Part shown: one piece after another, positions 10,135 to 18,146 of the stretch | How positions within the stretch are numbered: the stretch's first letter is position 1 | Layout of the letters: every line of letters starts with the position of its first letter | Source: Pseudomonas sp. PB101 | Lineage (GTDB): Bacteria; Pseudomonadota; Gammaproteobacteria; Pseudomonadales; Pseudomonadaceae | Length of the DNA stretch: 64,000 bases | Assembly (NCBI RefSeq): GCF_009764265.1 | Contig: NZ_RWIR01000007.1 | Coordinates: 1 to 64,000 of the forward strand | Direction: 5' to 3' | Notes under the pieces: model-generated | The model's input: only the letters and a program-made list of their open reading frames with translations | The model's database searches: none | Told to the model about the DNA's origin: nothing | Program-made: the position numbers and the translations under genes

Positions 10135-11691
10135 GTGAGCCAGTCCCTGATCGCTGCCCTGCAAAACCCTGCCATCTACCCGCATCCTGTAGACGGATTC
10201 CAGGTCATCGAAACCCATATTTCCTGGGTCGTTCTCACGGGTCCCTTCGCTTATAAAGTGAAGAAGCCGGTCAATTTCGGTTTTCTCGACTTCACCAGCC
10301 TTGAAGCCCGCGAACACTTTTGCACTGAAGAGCTGCGCCTGAACCAGCGCCTGACCGACGATCTGTATCTGGAAGTGCTGCCCGTTACCGGCAGTGTCGA
10401 GGCGCCGCAACTGGGCGGTGAAGGCCCGGCGATCGAATATGTACTGAAGATGCGCCAGTTCCCGCAAACCGGCTTGCTCAGCACCCTGCAAGCCAATGGC
10501 GAACTGACCACCGCGCACATCGACGAGATGGCCGAGCAAATCGCCCGCTTCCACCTCAGCGCACCGAAAGTGCCGGCCGGGCACGAAGCCGGCACCCCGG
10601 ACAGCGTCATGGCGCCGGTGCGGCAGAACTTCGAACAGATCCGCCCGTTCCTCAGCGACAAAGCCGACCTGCTGCAGCTAGACGCCCTGCAAGCCTGGGC
10701 CGAAAGCAGCTTCGAACGCCTCAAGCCACTGCTCGCCCAGCGCAAGGCCGAAGGTTTCACTCGCGAATGCCACGGTGATATCCACTTGGGCAACGCTACC
10801 GTAATCGATGGCAAGGTCGTGATCTTCGACTGCATCGAATTCAACGAGCCGTTTCGCTTCACCGACGTATATGCCGACACCGGCTTCCTGGCGATGGACC
10901 TGGAAGATCGCGGCCTGAAGTGCCTGGCGCGTCGTTTCATCAGCCAGTACCTGGAACTGACCGGCGACTATCAAGGCCTCGAACTGCTGAACTTCTATAA
11001 AGCCTACCGCGCACTGGTTCGCGCCAAGGTCGCCCTGTTCAGCATGCCGGCCGATGCTACCCCCGTGCAGCGTGCCACGACCCTGCGCCAGTACCGCAAC
11101 TACGCCAACCTGGCGGAAAGCTACAGCACCATTCCTTCGCGTTTCATGGCCATTACCCACGGCGTTTCCGCTGTCGGCAAGAGCCATGTCGCCATGCGTC
11201 TGGTAGAAGCCCTGGGCGCGATTCGCCTGCGCTCCGATGTCGAACGCAAGCGCCTGTTCGGTGAACAAACCATCGAGAACGATGTACAGGCCGGCATCTA
11301 TAGCGCTGACGCCAGCGCAGCGACCTATAACCGCCTGCACGAAATCGCCGACATCATTTTGCGTGCCGGCTTCCCGGTGGTGGTGGACGCCACTTATCTC
11401 AAGCGTGATCAGCGTGACAGTGCCGCAAAGGTGGCCGAGGCCACAGGTGCGCCGTTCCTGATCCTCGACTGCAATGCGCCGCAGGCCGTCATCGAAAGTT
11501 GGCTGACTACCCGCCAGGCAGACAAAAAAGACCCGTCCGACGCCACCTTGGCCGTCATCGCCGCCCAGCAGGCCAGCCGCGAAGCGCTGACCCCCGCAGA
11601 AATCCTCTGCAGCAAGCGCGTCCAGACCAATGAAAGCGGGACTCTCGATACCGTTGTGGAACAGATTCGCCAGCGCCTGCCAGGCCTGTAA
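10135..11691 (+). CDS. Fusion of a phosphotransferase-like domain and a P-loop kinase domain
   Basis: A 518-residue cytoplasmic protein with two parts. Residues 1 to about 330 resemble aminoglycoside-phosphotransferase-like proteins, with a catalytic-loop-like ECHGDIHLGNATV and downstream IFDCIEFNEPFR. Residues from about 340 are an AAA_33-type P-loop kinase, with Walker A GVSAVGKS at 343-350 and later VVVDATYLKRDQRD. The substrate is unknown. The start is GTG at 10135, preceded by AAGGATC at proper spacing; the longer open frame from 9943 overlaps mrcB and is rejected. It is divergent from mrcB with a 115-base intergenic region. Confidence 0.8.
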   Translation: MSQSLIAALQNPAIYPHPVDGFQVIETHISWVVLTGPFAYKVKKPVNFGFLDFTSLEAREHFCTEELRLNQRLTDDLYLEVLPVTGSVEAPQLGGEGPAIEYVLKMRQFPQTGLLSTLQANGELTTAHIDEMAEQIARFHLSAPKVPAGHEAGTPDSVMAPVRQNFEQIRPFLSDKADLLQLDALQAWAESSFERLKPLLAQRKAEGFTRECHGDIHLGNATVIDGKVVIFDCIEFNEPFRFTDVYADTGFLAMDLEDRGLKCLARRFISQYLELTGDYQGLELLNFYKAYRALVRAKVALFSMPADATPVQRATTLRQYRNYANLAESYSTIPSRFMAITHGVSAVGKSHVAMRLVEALGAIRLRSDVERKRLFGEQTIENDVQAGIYSADASAATYNRLHEIADIILRAGFPVVVDATYLKRDQRDSAAKVAEATGAPFLILDCNAPQAVIESWLTTRQADKKDPSDATLAVIAAQQASREALTPAEILCSKRVQTNESGTLDTVVEQIRQRLPGL

Positions 11692-11782
11692 GAAACTATT
11701 TCAGTCGTGGGGCCCGCACAGGCTTCACGACTGCAAAATAGTGGCACTATACTGGCGTCATAAAACCATCAGGTGATGCGAC

Positions 11783-12127
11783 ATGAGCCAGCCTAAACTT
11801 CTCGACACTCCGCTTTATGCCCTGTTGCACAAAGACGACATCAGCGGCTTCAACAGTGAACGCCCCAAGGATGCCCCTATCGACATGGTCGGTGGAGACT
11901 TCCGCGGGCTGGACCTGCGCGAACTGAATGCCGACGGCGTGGATTTCAGCGACGCCTACTTCCGTTCCGCCGACTTGCGCGGCATCGACTTTCGCAAGGC
12001 GAACCTGGAAGGCGCGAGCCTGGCCCACGCGCAAATCTCCGGTACGTACTTTCCGGTGGAACTCAGTGCCGACGAAATACTGATGTCGATGAACTTCGGT
12101 ACGCGATTGCGCTATCGCACCCGCTGA
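11783..12127 (+). CDS. Pentapeptide repeat protein
   Basis: A 114-residue protein whose central part carries tandem A(D/N)LxG-type pentapeptide repeats (GGDFRGLDLRELNADGVDFS, then DLRGIDFRKANLEGASLAHA), expected to fold as a short right-handed beta-helix. Such proteins act mainly as protein-binding scaffolds, and some long ones mimic DNA and protect gyrase. This one has only about nine repeats and a conserved-looking C-terminal tail (SADEILMSMNFGTRLRYR). Function cannot be assigned from sequence. It stands alone, 91 bases after the kinase-fusion gene. Confidence 0.8.
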   Translation: MSQPKLLDTPLYALLHKDDISGFNSERPKDAPIDMVGGDFRGLDLRELNADGVDFSDAYFRSADLRGIDFRKANLEGASLAHAQISGTYFPVELSADEILMSMNFGTRLRYRTR

Positions 12128-12371
12128 TCATCGTCGCTGACTGGCACGTCCAGCGCTCTCCCTGCGCTGGACTGCAACGATGTTCGCGCGCAATTGCCGA
12201 TTGTTCCCCACCTCTTCCTACCGCGTTCCCGACTTTTCCTACACTGCCCCCTACTCGTCTCTTAGAAGCATTTGCGTCGAAAACGAGCAAACAATCACGC
12301 TTTTCCTACTGATGGCTACACTCCTCAGAAGATTGCCCACGCTCTCCATTCGGCCATCGCAAGGAGGCTTG

Positions 12372-12644
12372 ATGAATGATGAACTGCAACACCTGAAGAA
12401 TCTTGGCAAGACGTCAGCGCAATGGCTGCATGCCGTGGGCATCCATAGCGCGTCGGACTTGCGTCGCCTCGGGGCGGTGGATGCTTATCGGGCCGTGCGT
12501 ACGCGCGGTTTTCGGGCGTCCAAGGTGTTGTTGTACGCAATTGAAGGCGCCCTGATGGACGTTCACTGGAATGACATTCCTGCCGAGCGCAAGGAAGCCT
12601 TGAACAAACAACTGGAAGCTATCTCTACACGCCACAAGAACTGA
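12372..12644 (+). CDS. TfoX C-terminal domain protein
   Basis: A 90-residue protein that matches only the C-terminal helical domain of TfoX/Sxy proteins (LKNLGKTSAQWLHAVGIHSASDLRRLGAVDAYRAVR, then KVLLYAIEGALMDVHW). This domain folds like a helix-hairpin-helix. The competence-regulatory N-terminal domain of TfoX is absent, so a role in competence is not implied. I chose the ATG at 12372 because a perfect AAGGAGG stands 4 bases upstream. It is the last gene before the prrF locus. Confidence 0.85.
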   Translation: MNDELQHLKNLGKTSAQWLHAVGIHSASDLRRLGAVDAYRAVRTRGFRASKVLLYAIEGALMDVHWNDIPAERKEALNKQLEAISTRHKN

Positions 12645-12743
12645 TCCGATAAATCCCCCTGACGCTTTGCCACCTGAAACCCAATGATTACGGGGTCTAC
12701 AGAGGTAAGTTCGACGAATCGCAAAGAAATCAAAAAACAGCGG

Positions 12744-12771
12744 TTGACTTGGTAATGAGAATCGATATGAT
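12744..12771 (+). promoter_or_regulatory. Promoter with overlapping Fur box for prrF
   Basis: TTGACT (-35, 12744-12749) and TATGAT (-10, 12766-12771) with a 16-base spacer. The spacer carries a Fur-box-like 19-mer at 12751-12769 that matches 14 of 19 positions of the GATAATGATAATCATTATC consensus. A repressor bound here would cover the promoter, so transcription is expected only under iron starvation. Confidence 0.8.
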
Positions 12772-12777
12772 TATCAC

Positions 12778-12891
12778 AACTGGTCGCGAGACTGGTCGAT
12801 ATTCTGAATAGCCCTTGGTTCGGACTCTCAGATTATCTCCTCATCAGGCTAATCACGGTTATTTGACCCGGCTCTTGCCGGGTCTTTTTTT
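12778..12891 (+). ncRNA. prrF: PrrF iron-responsive small RNA
   Basis: A roughly 114-nt RNA starting about 7 bases after the -10 box with AACTGGTCGCGAG. It contains the conserved PrrF seed region (TCAGATTATCTCC then TCATCAGGCTAATCACGG, 12827-12859). It ends in a GACCCGGC / GCCGGGTC hairpin followed by seven T (terminator, about 12865-12891). PrrF RNAs act with Hfq to repress iron-rich proteins such as succinate dehydrogenase, aconitase and superoxide dismutase B when iron is scarce. Size and sequence match the about 116-nt P. aeruginosa PrrF RNAs. Only one copy is seen here, not a tandem pair. Confidence 0.93.
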
Positions 12892-12909
12892 GCCTGTGGA
12901 AGAGCCGAA

Positions 12910-13782
12910 TCATTGATCGGCTGCACCTGGATAGAACCCGTCCGACAAAAGCTTGAGGCTTTGCGGCAATCGTGGTCCCAACCCGCCAACCAACAGCGTC
13001 GGATCGAGTTCGATCACCCGCCCGTCCCTCGCCGCACGGGTCGAGGCCAGTATCGGGTTCTCCTTGAACAACGCAGCGCGTGCGGCATCGCCTGCCAACG
13101 CCCGATCGGCAAATACCAGGACATCAGGGTCCAGACTGACCAGCGACTCGACAGAGAAAGGCTTGTAACCGCTATGGGTCGCCAAATTGTGTCCCCCGGC
13201 CTGTTGCAGCATCCAGTCGGCCGCAGTGTCCTTGCCGGCGATGAGCGGTTTACCACCGGCATGCCCGAGCAACACCAGCACGCCTGGCGACTTTTGCGTG
13301 AGCTGAGCCTGGGTGACAGGGACCTTTTGCTGTTCGAGTTGTTGTTGATACGACGCCATCATTTGCGCGGCCTGATCTTGCGCGCCCAGCAACTCGCCCA
13401 AATGCTGCAGGTTACCCTGCAATGCCGCCAGATCAGGCCGGGCCGAAAACAGTTCTACCTGTACGCCTGCGTTTCGGATCTGGGAAAGTACCGGTGGCGG
13501 TCCCATCTCTTCGGTGCCGATCAGGATCTGTGGGCGCAGGCTCAAAATCCCCTCCGCCGACAGTTGACGCTGATAACCGATACTCGGCAGGGATTTCAGG
13601 GATGCGGGGTGCTGGCTGGTGGTGTCGACGCCCACCAGCTTCGATTCGCCCCCCAGCGCACTCACCCACTCGGACAATGCACCGCCGGCACTGACCCAAC
13701 GTTGCGGCAACTCGGCAGCAGCAGCGTGATAGCTGCCGAGAAGTCCGATGCAGATCATGGCGACGCGGGTGGTCAGGCGCAT
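12910..13782 (-). CDS. Periplasmic haem/hemin-type ABC substrate-binding protein
   Basis: A 290-residue protein with a cleavable signal peptide (MRLTTRVAMICIGLLGSYHAAAA) and a class III periplasmic-binding fold like PhuT/HmuT or BtuF. Visible features are RWVSAGGALSEWVSALGGESKLVGVD, SLRPQILIGTEEMGPP and FADRALAGD. The Fur-box-like sequence upstream and the neighbouring prrF point to haem or iron rather than cobalamin. No permease, ATPase or TonB receptor gene is adjacent, so it must work with components encoded elsewhere. I chose the ATG at 13782 because it opens directly with the signal peptide. It converges on prrF. Confidence 0.82.
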   Translation of the reverse strand: MRLTTRVAMICIGLLGSYHAAAAELPQRWVSAGGALSEWVSALGGESKLVGVDTTSQHPASLKSLPSIGYQRQLSAEGILSLRPQILIGTEEMGPPPVLSQIRNAGVQVELFSARPDLAALQGNLQHLGELLGAQDQAAQMMASYQQQLEQQKVPVTQAQLTQKSPGVLVLLGHAGGKPLIAGKDTAADWMLQQAGGHNLATHSGYKPFSVESLVSLDPDVLVFADRALAGDAARAALFKENPILASTRAARDGRVIELDPTLLVGGLGPRLPQSLKLLSDGFYPGAADQ

Positions 13783-13879
13783 AAACAGCTTCCTTTTAGA
13801 GGTTTGCCGGGCATCGAAGGAGCAGGCCACGTATCCTTGGCGATGTGGCGTCCATACCCGGTGGGCAAGACAGCCATTT

Positions 13880-13898
13880 GATAATTGTTAGCATTTGA
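13880..13898 (-). promoter_or_regulatory. Fur-box-like operator between the haem-binding and Rieske genes
   Basis: On the minus strand the 19-mer matches 13 of 19 positions of the Fur consensus, ending in AATTATC. It lies about 98 bases before the haem-binding protein start and 51 bases before the divergent Rieske gene, so it may affect both. Confidence 0.55.
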
Positions 13899-13948
13899 CC
13901 GTCAAGCTCGGACATTTCCGGTCACTGGCTGCGGAACCGAGGACAGAC

Positions 13949-14266
13949 ATGAAGTTGCTTTGCACAGGTGCCGAACTGGTCGACGACAGCAGCCGCGGGT
14001 TCGACATCGATGGCCAGAAACTTTTTGCGGTGCGCCGCAGCGGGCAGGTGTATGTCTATATCAATCGTTGCCCGCACCGGGGCGTTGGGCTGGAGTGGCA
14101 CCCCGACCAGTTCCTCGACCCCAGCAACAGCCTGATCCAGTGCGCCACCCATGGCGCACTGTTCCTGATCGAAGACGGCGAATGCGTCGCCGGCCCCTGT
14201 GCGGGGCAAGCCTTGACCGCGGTGGCTTGTCGCGAGGATGAACAAGGGATCTGGATCAGCCTTTAG
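13949..14266 (+). CDS. Rieske [2Fe-2S] ferredoxin-type protein
   Basis: A small (105-residue) soluble Rieske protein. Both cluster-binding motifs are present: CPHRG with Cys and His, and CATHG with Cys and His, 16-18 residues apart. It has no membrane anchor or signal peptide, so it resembles stand-alone ferredoxin components of the NirD/dioxygenase type. Its electron partner is not identifiable here. I chose the ATG at 13949 as the start of the conserved fold; an upstream in-frame frame opens at 13895. Its 3' end overlaps the convergent sfsA gene by 4 bases. Confidence 0.82.
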   Translation: MKLLCTGAELVDDSSRGFDIDGQKLFAVRRSGQVYVYINRCPHRGVGLEWHPDQFLDPSNSLIQCATHGALFLIEDGECVAGPCAGQALTAVACREDEQGIWISL

Positions 14267-14976
14267 CCACCCGGCAACACGTCCAGACGCCGCTCGACCA
14301 GCATCTCTTCGTGATTCAAGCGCACACCGTAAGCCAACACCTCGACCCCGCAGGCGATGGCCTCACGCAAGGCCTGCGCATAAGCCGGATCGATTTCCTG
14401 CGCCGGGCGCACCGCCTCGATGTCGGTCAGGCAAACGCAGTACAACTGCACCGCGCGAATACCGTCCCTGGCCAAGTGGGCAAGCTCGCGCAGATGCTTG
14501 GCGCCGCGCTGGGTGACCGCATCGGGAAACGCCGCCACCGCCGTACCGTCGAAGCCCAGGGTCACGCTTTTGACCTCGATGTAGGCCGGCCCGTCGGGAT
14601 ATTCGAGGCGGAAATCGATGCGACTGTTTTCCTGACCATAAGCCACTTCACGCTTGAGCCCGGTAAACCCGTTCAGCTCAGTGATGACGCCCGCCCGCAG
14701 CGCCTCTTCGATCAATCCGTTGGCGCGGGCGGTGTTGACGCAAAACAGCCGCCCTTGCGGGGTTTCACCGATCTCCCAGGTGCCCGGCAACTTGCGTTTC
14801 GGGTCGTTTGAGCGGCTGAACCAGACCTGCCCGCCTTCGACCTGACAATTGAGCATCGAGCCGGTGTTCGGGCAGTGAATGGTCAGCAACTCGCCGCCCA
14901 CGGTTTCGATATCGGCGAGAAAACGCTTGTAACGACGAATCAGACGGCCTTCTTCGAGGGGGGGATGAAATCGCAT
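14263..14976 (-). CDS. sfsA: Sugar fermentation stimulation protein SfsA (DNA-binding)
   Basis: A 237-residue member of the SfsA family, with the N-terminal OB-like part ([28 protein letters not shown]) and a nuclease-like core ([23 protein letters not shown] with D and ExK). SfsA was named for effects on maltose metabolism in E. coli; its molecular role is unsettled. Its start overlaps the aminotransferase stop (TGATG), so both are one operon. The sfsA-aminotransferase-dksA-gluQ order is typical of the genus. Confidence 0.92.
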   Translation of the reverse strand: MRFHPPLEEGRLIRRYKRFLADIETVGGELLTIHCPNTGSMLNCQVEGGQVWFSRSNDPKRKLPGTWEIGETPQGRLFCVNTARANGLIEEALRAGVITELNGFTGLKREVAYGQENSRIDFRLEYPDGPAYIEVKSVTLGFDGTAVAAFPDAVTQRGAKHLRELAHLARDGIRAVQLYCVCLTDIEAVRPAQEIDPAYAQALREAIACGVEVLAYGVRLNHEEMLVERRLDVLPGG

Positions 14977-16148
14977 CAGCCTTGCCAGCTCCGCAATCCG
15001 CGGGCAATGCGTTCCACCGCCTCCTGCAAACGCTCGAGGTTTTGCGTATAGGCGAACCGCACATGGTGTCCGGCCTGATATCGCCCGAAATCGAGCCCCG
15101 GAGTGAACGCCACATGTTCGGTTTCAAGAAAATACTTACAGAACGCGAAGGCATCGCCGCCGAACTTGCTGATATCGGCGTACAAATAGAAAGCCCCCTC
15201 CGGCTCCACCGCAATACCGAAACCCAATTCACGCAAGGCCGGCAGCAGGTAGTCGCGACGCCGGCCAAATTCGGCGCGACGCTCTTCGAGAATGCTGATG
15301 GTTGCCGGCTCGAAACAGGCCAGCGCGGCGTGCTGCGCCATGCTCGGAGCACTGATGTAGAGGTTCTGGGCGAGTTTTTCCAGTTCACCGACGGCAGCGT
15401 CGGGGGCCACCAGCCACCCCAGCCGCCAACCGGTCATCCCGAAATATTTCGAAAAACTGTTGAGAACGAACGCACTGTCGTCGACTTCCAGCACGCTGGC
15501 CGCGTCGGTGCCGTAGGTCAGGCCGTGATAAATCTCGTCGACCACCAAATGACCATGGCGCTCCTTGATCGCCACAGACAGCTTCGCCAGCTCGTCGCGG
15601 GTCAGGATCGTGCCGGTCGGATTGGCCGGGGACGCCACCAGTGCGCCGACGCTGTCATGGTCCCAATGACGCTCGATCAGCCCGGGCGTCAACTGATAAC
15701 GCACATCGGGACCGACCGGCACCAGCTGTGCCGCGCCTTCGACCAAGCGCAGGAAATGCCGGTTACACGGGTAGCCCGGGTCCGCCAGCAACCAGTGCTT
15801 GCCGGGGTCTACCAGCAAAGCGCTGGCCAGCAGCAACGCGCCGGACCCGCCGGGGGTGATGAGGATGCGTCGAGGGTCGATGTTCAAACCGTAACGCTGC
15901 TGATAAAAGCCGGAAATGGCCTCGCGCAGCTCCGGAATGCCGCGCGCGGCGGTGTAACGGGTTTTCCCGGCTGCCAGCGCAGCCTGGCCGGCCTGGATGA
16001 TCGGTTCGGCGGTGGTGAAGTCCGGCTCGCCGATCTCCAGGTGGATCACATCGTGGCCGGCGGCCTGCAATTCATTGGCCCGCGCCAACAGCGCCATGAC
16101 ATGAAATGGTTCGATCGCACGACTGCGGGCACTGTAGGGCTGAGCCAT
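14976..16148 (-). CDS. PLP-dependent class I/II aminotransferase
   Basis: A 390-residue fold-type I aminotransferase. The PLP-binding lysine is in [17 protein letters not shown]. Other anchors are the [12 protein letters not shown] motif, the [10 protein letters not shown] segment that holds the PLP-contacting Asp and Tyr, and the C-terminal [13 protein letters not shown]. It belongs with aspartate- or alanine-type transaminases, but the substrate cannot be fixed. I chose the ATG at 16148 ([18 protein letters not shown]), matching family N-termini; the frame runs on to 16334 without conserved residues. Confidence 0.88.
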   Translation of the reverse strand: MAQPYSARSRAIEPFHVMALLARANELQAAGHDVIHLEIGEPDFTTAEPIIQAGQAALAAGKTRYTAARGIPELREAISGFYQQRYGLNIDPRRILITPGGSGALLLASALLVDPGKHWLLADPGYPCNRHFLRLVEGAAQLVPVGPDVRYQLTPGLIERHWDHDSVGALVASPANPTGTILTRDELAKLSVAIKERHGHLVVDEIYHGLTYGTDAASVLEVDDSAFVLNSFSKYFGMTGWRLGWLVAPDAAVGELEKLAQNLYISAPSMAQHAALACFEPATISILEERRAEFGRRRDYLLPALRELGFGIAVEPEGAFYLYADISKFGGDAFAFCKYFLETEHVAFTPGLDFGRYQAGHHVRFAYTQNLERLQEAVERIARGLRSWQG

Positions 16149-16482
16149 TGGCCTTCCTTCAACGGGAAAAAAAACGATTCTACCCAAGCGCAGGAACGAG
16201 CGAGAACCTAAAGCGGTCAGAGGCCTTATCACCCCCGAACACAAACGACTCGGGCGCGCGCCCCAGGTTTGACTAAAATCATTAATTGAGCAGCGCTCCA
16301 GAGCCGCCAGACAACGGTTTGCCATCATTGGCAAGCAACATGAGCCGCAACCTCGACATCCGGGAGTAGCGCGGCCCGAGTTGATCTGGTAAGTTCGCCC
16401 GCTTGCAGCCGCAGGGCCGGCAGGTGTCGGTGATGGAGCAATCCTGCGCAGATGGATTACAAGAGTAGAGGCGGTCTATTTC
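16149..16482. other. Intergenic region between the aminotransferase and dksA
   Basis: This 334-base divergent region should hold promoters for both flanking genes. I see an AT-rich patch with TTGACTAAAATCATTAATTG (16268-16287), but no -35/-10 pair with correct spacing that I would assign. No gene, repeat or terminator is evident. Confidence 0.5.
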
Positions 16483-16923
16483 ATGTCCACCCAAGCAAAG
16501 CAGCAAAACCAGACGATCAGCGGCTTCGAGCCCTATGTTCAGAAAGCCGGCGAAGAGTACATGGGCGAGCCCATGCGCAAGCACTTCACCAAGGTCCTGA
16601 ATCAGTGGAAAAAAGAGCTGATGGAAGGTGTCGACAAGACCGTGGACCACATGAAGGACGAAGCGGCCAACTTTCCTGATCCGGCAGACCGTGCCAGCCA
16701 GGAAGAGGAATTCGCCCTTGAACTGCGTGCCCGCGATCGTGAACGCAAGTTGATCAAGAAGATCGACAAGACACTTCAGTTGATCGAAGACGAAGAATAC
16801 GGCTGGTGTGAATCCTGCGGCATCGAGATCGGCGTCAAGCGCCTCGAAGCGCGTCCTACCGCCGACCTGTGCATCGACTGCAAGACCCTGGCGGAAATCA
16901 AGGAAAAGCAAGTCGGCAAATAA
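16483..16923 (+). CDS. dksA: RNA polymerase-binding transcription factor DksA
   Basis: A 146-residue DksA that inserts a coiled coil into the RNA polymerase secondary channel and, with ppGpp, mediates the stringent response. The coiled-coil part contains DPADRASQEEEFALELR, with the tip acidic residues. The C-terminus has a classical four-cysteine zinc finger (C109, C112, C130, C133). It is therefore the zinc-containing form rather than the Cys-poor paralogue. A strong hairpin terminator follows at 16942-16968, separating it from gluQ. Confidence 0.97.
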   Translation: MSTQAKQQNQTISGFEPYVQKAGEEYMGEPMRKHFTKVLNQWKKELMEGVDKTVDHMKDEAANFPDPADRASQEEEFALELRARDRERKLIKKIDKTLQLIEDEEYGWCESCGIEIGVKRLEARPTADLCIDCKTLAEIKEKQVGK

Positions 16924-16941
16924 TTGCGACTTGAATGAAGA

Positions 16942-16968
16942 ACGGAGCGTGCGAACGCTCCGTTTTTG
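16942..16968 (+). terminator. Rho-independent terminator after dksA
   Basis: Stem ACGGAGCG / CGCTCCGT around a 6-base loop, followed by TTTTTGTTT, 18 bases after the dksA stop. Confidence 0.9.
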
Positions 16969-17000
16969 TTTCTGATGTTTGTATGGCCCCGAATGCATCC

Positions 17001-17891
17001 ATGACCGCCAACACCCCCTACATCGGGCGCTTCGCCCCCACCCCCAGCGGCCATCTGCACTTTGGTTCGCTGGTCGCCGCACTGGCTTCCTACCTTGACG
17101 CGCGCTCGGTGGGCGGACGCTGGCTGATGCGCATGGAAGACCTTGATCCGCCCCGTGAAGAACCCGGCGCCCAGGCTGCCATTCTCAAGGCCCTGGAAAG
17201 CTATGGCTTCGAATGGGATGGCGAACTGGTGCGCCAGAGCGAACGGCACGATGCCTACGCCGAGGTGCTCAATCGCCTGTTCAATCACGGCCTGGCCTAC
17301 GCCTGCACCTGTTCGCGCAAACAGCTGGAACCGTATCACGGGATTTATCCGGGGCTGTGCCGCAATGCCGGCCATGGCACCGATGATGCTGCCATTCGCG
17401 TGCGCGTACCGGAACTGGAATACCATTTCCTCGACCGGGTGCAGGGCGAGTACCGCCAGCACCTTGGCCGGGAAGTCGGCGATTTCGTGATCCGCCGCCG
17501 CGACGGGCTCTACGCCTATCAACTGGCCGTGGTCCTGGACGATGCCTGGCAGGGCATCACCGATATCGTTCGGGGGGCCGACCTGCTGGACTCCACGCCC
17601 CGCCAGCTCTACCTTCAGGAACTCCTCGGCCTGCCGCAGCCGCGTTACCTGCATATCCCGCTGATCACTCAGCCTGATGGCAATAAACTCGGCAAATCCT
17701 ACCGTTCCCCGCCGTTGACCGAGGATCAGGCAACGCCCCTGTTGCTGCGGGCGCTGCGCGCACTGGGACAAAACCCGGGAACCGAACTGACTTACGCCAC
17801 GCCACGGGAAGTGCTGAACTGGGCCATTACCCACTGGGATGCCTCGCTGATCCCGCGCACACTGAGCCTGCCCGAGGCACAGCTGCGGTGA
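17001..17891 (+). CDS. gluQ: Glutamyl-Q tRNA(Asp) synthetase
   Basis: A truncated glutamyl-tRNA synthetase paralogue (296 residues) that attaches glutamate to the queuosine base of tRNA(Asp). It has the class I signature region (GRFAPTPSGHLHFGSL), zinc-binding cysteines (CTCSRKQLEPYHGIYPGLC) and a KMSKS-like KLGKS. It lacks the anticodon-binding domain, as expected. The start is uncertain: ATG at 17001 gives the family-like MTANTPYIGRF, while an in-frame ATG lies at 16983. Neither has a good ribosome site. dksA-gluQ is a conserved pair, here split by a terminator. Confidence 0.93.
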   Translation: MTANTPYIGRFAPTPSGHLHFGSLVAALASYLDARSVGGRWLMRMEDLDPPREEPGAQAAILKALESYGFEWDGELVRQSERHDAYAEVLNRLFNHGLAYACTCSRKQLEPYHGIYPGLCRNAGHGTDDAAIRVRVPELEYHFLDRVQGEYRQHLGREVGDFVIRRRDGLYAYQLAVVLDDAWQGITDIVRGADLLDSTPRQLYLQELLGLPQPRYLHIPLITQPDGNKLGKSYRSPPLTEDQATPLLLRALRALGQNPGTELTYATPREVLNWAITHWDASLIPRTLSLPEAQLR

Positions 17892-17969
17892 TGGCACTTG
17901 CAGTGGCGCGCCCATCCGTTACCATCGCCGCACGTTTTCGGGCACGCGCATAAAAAAAGAGAGGCCGGG

Positions 17970-18146
17970 ATGTACATCTATCGCTTGGTCCTGCTTTTGG
18001 TAGTGGGGATTTACCTGTTTTCCCCGGCCATCATGGATTGGTGGATCGACGCCACTGGCGCCTGGTATCGCCCTTATCTGCTCTGGCTGATTCTGATCGT
18101 CGTGACCTTCATCCTGCAGAGCCAAAAAGATGCCGATGAGCTTTAG
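17970..18146 (+). CDS. cbrX: CbrX, small membrane protein overlapping cbrA
   Basis: A 58-residue protein with two membrane segments (YIYRLVLLLVVGIYLFSPAI and YLLWLILIVVTFIL), encoded directly before cbrA and overlapping it by 17 bases in another frame. In pseudomonads this small ORF is called cbrX and is translated together with cbrA. GAGAGGCCGGG lies before its ATG. Through the overlap, ribosomes finishing cbrX can initiate cbrA. Biochemical function is unknown. Confidence 0.85.
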   Translation: MYIYRLVLLLVVGIYLFSPAIMDWWIDATGAWYRPYLLWLILIVVTFILQSQKDADEL

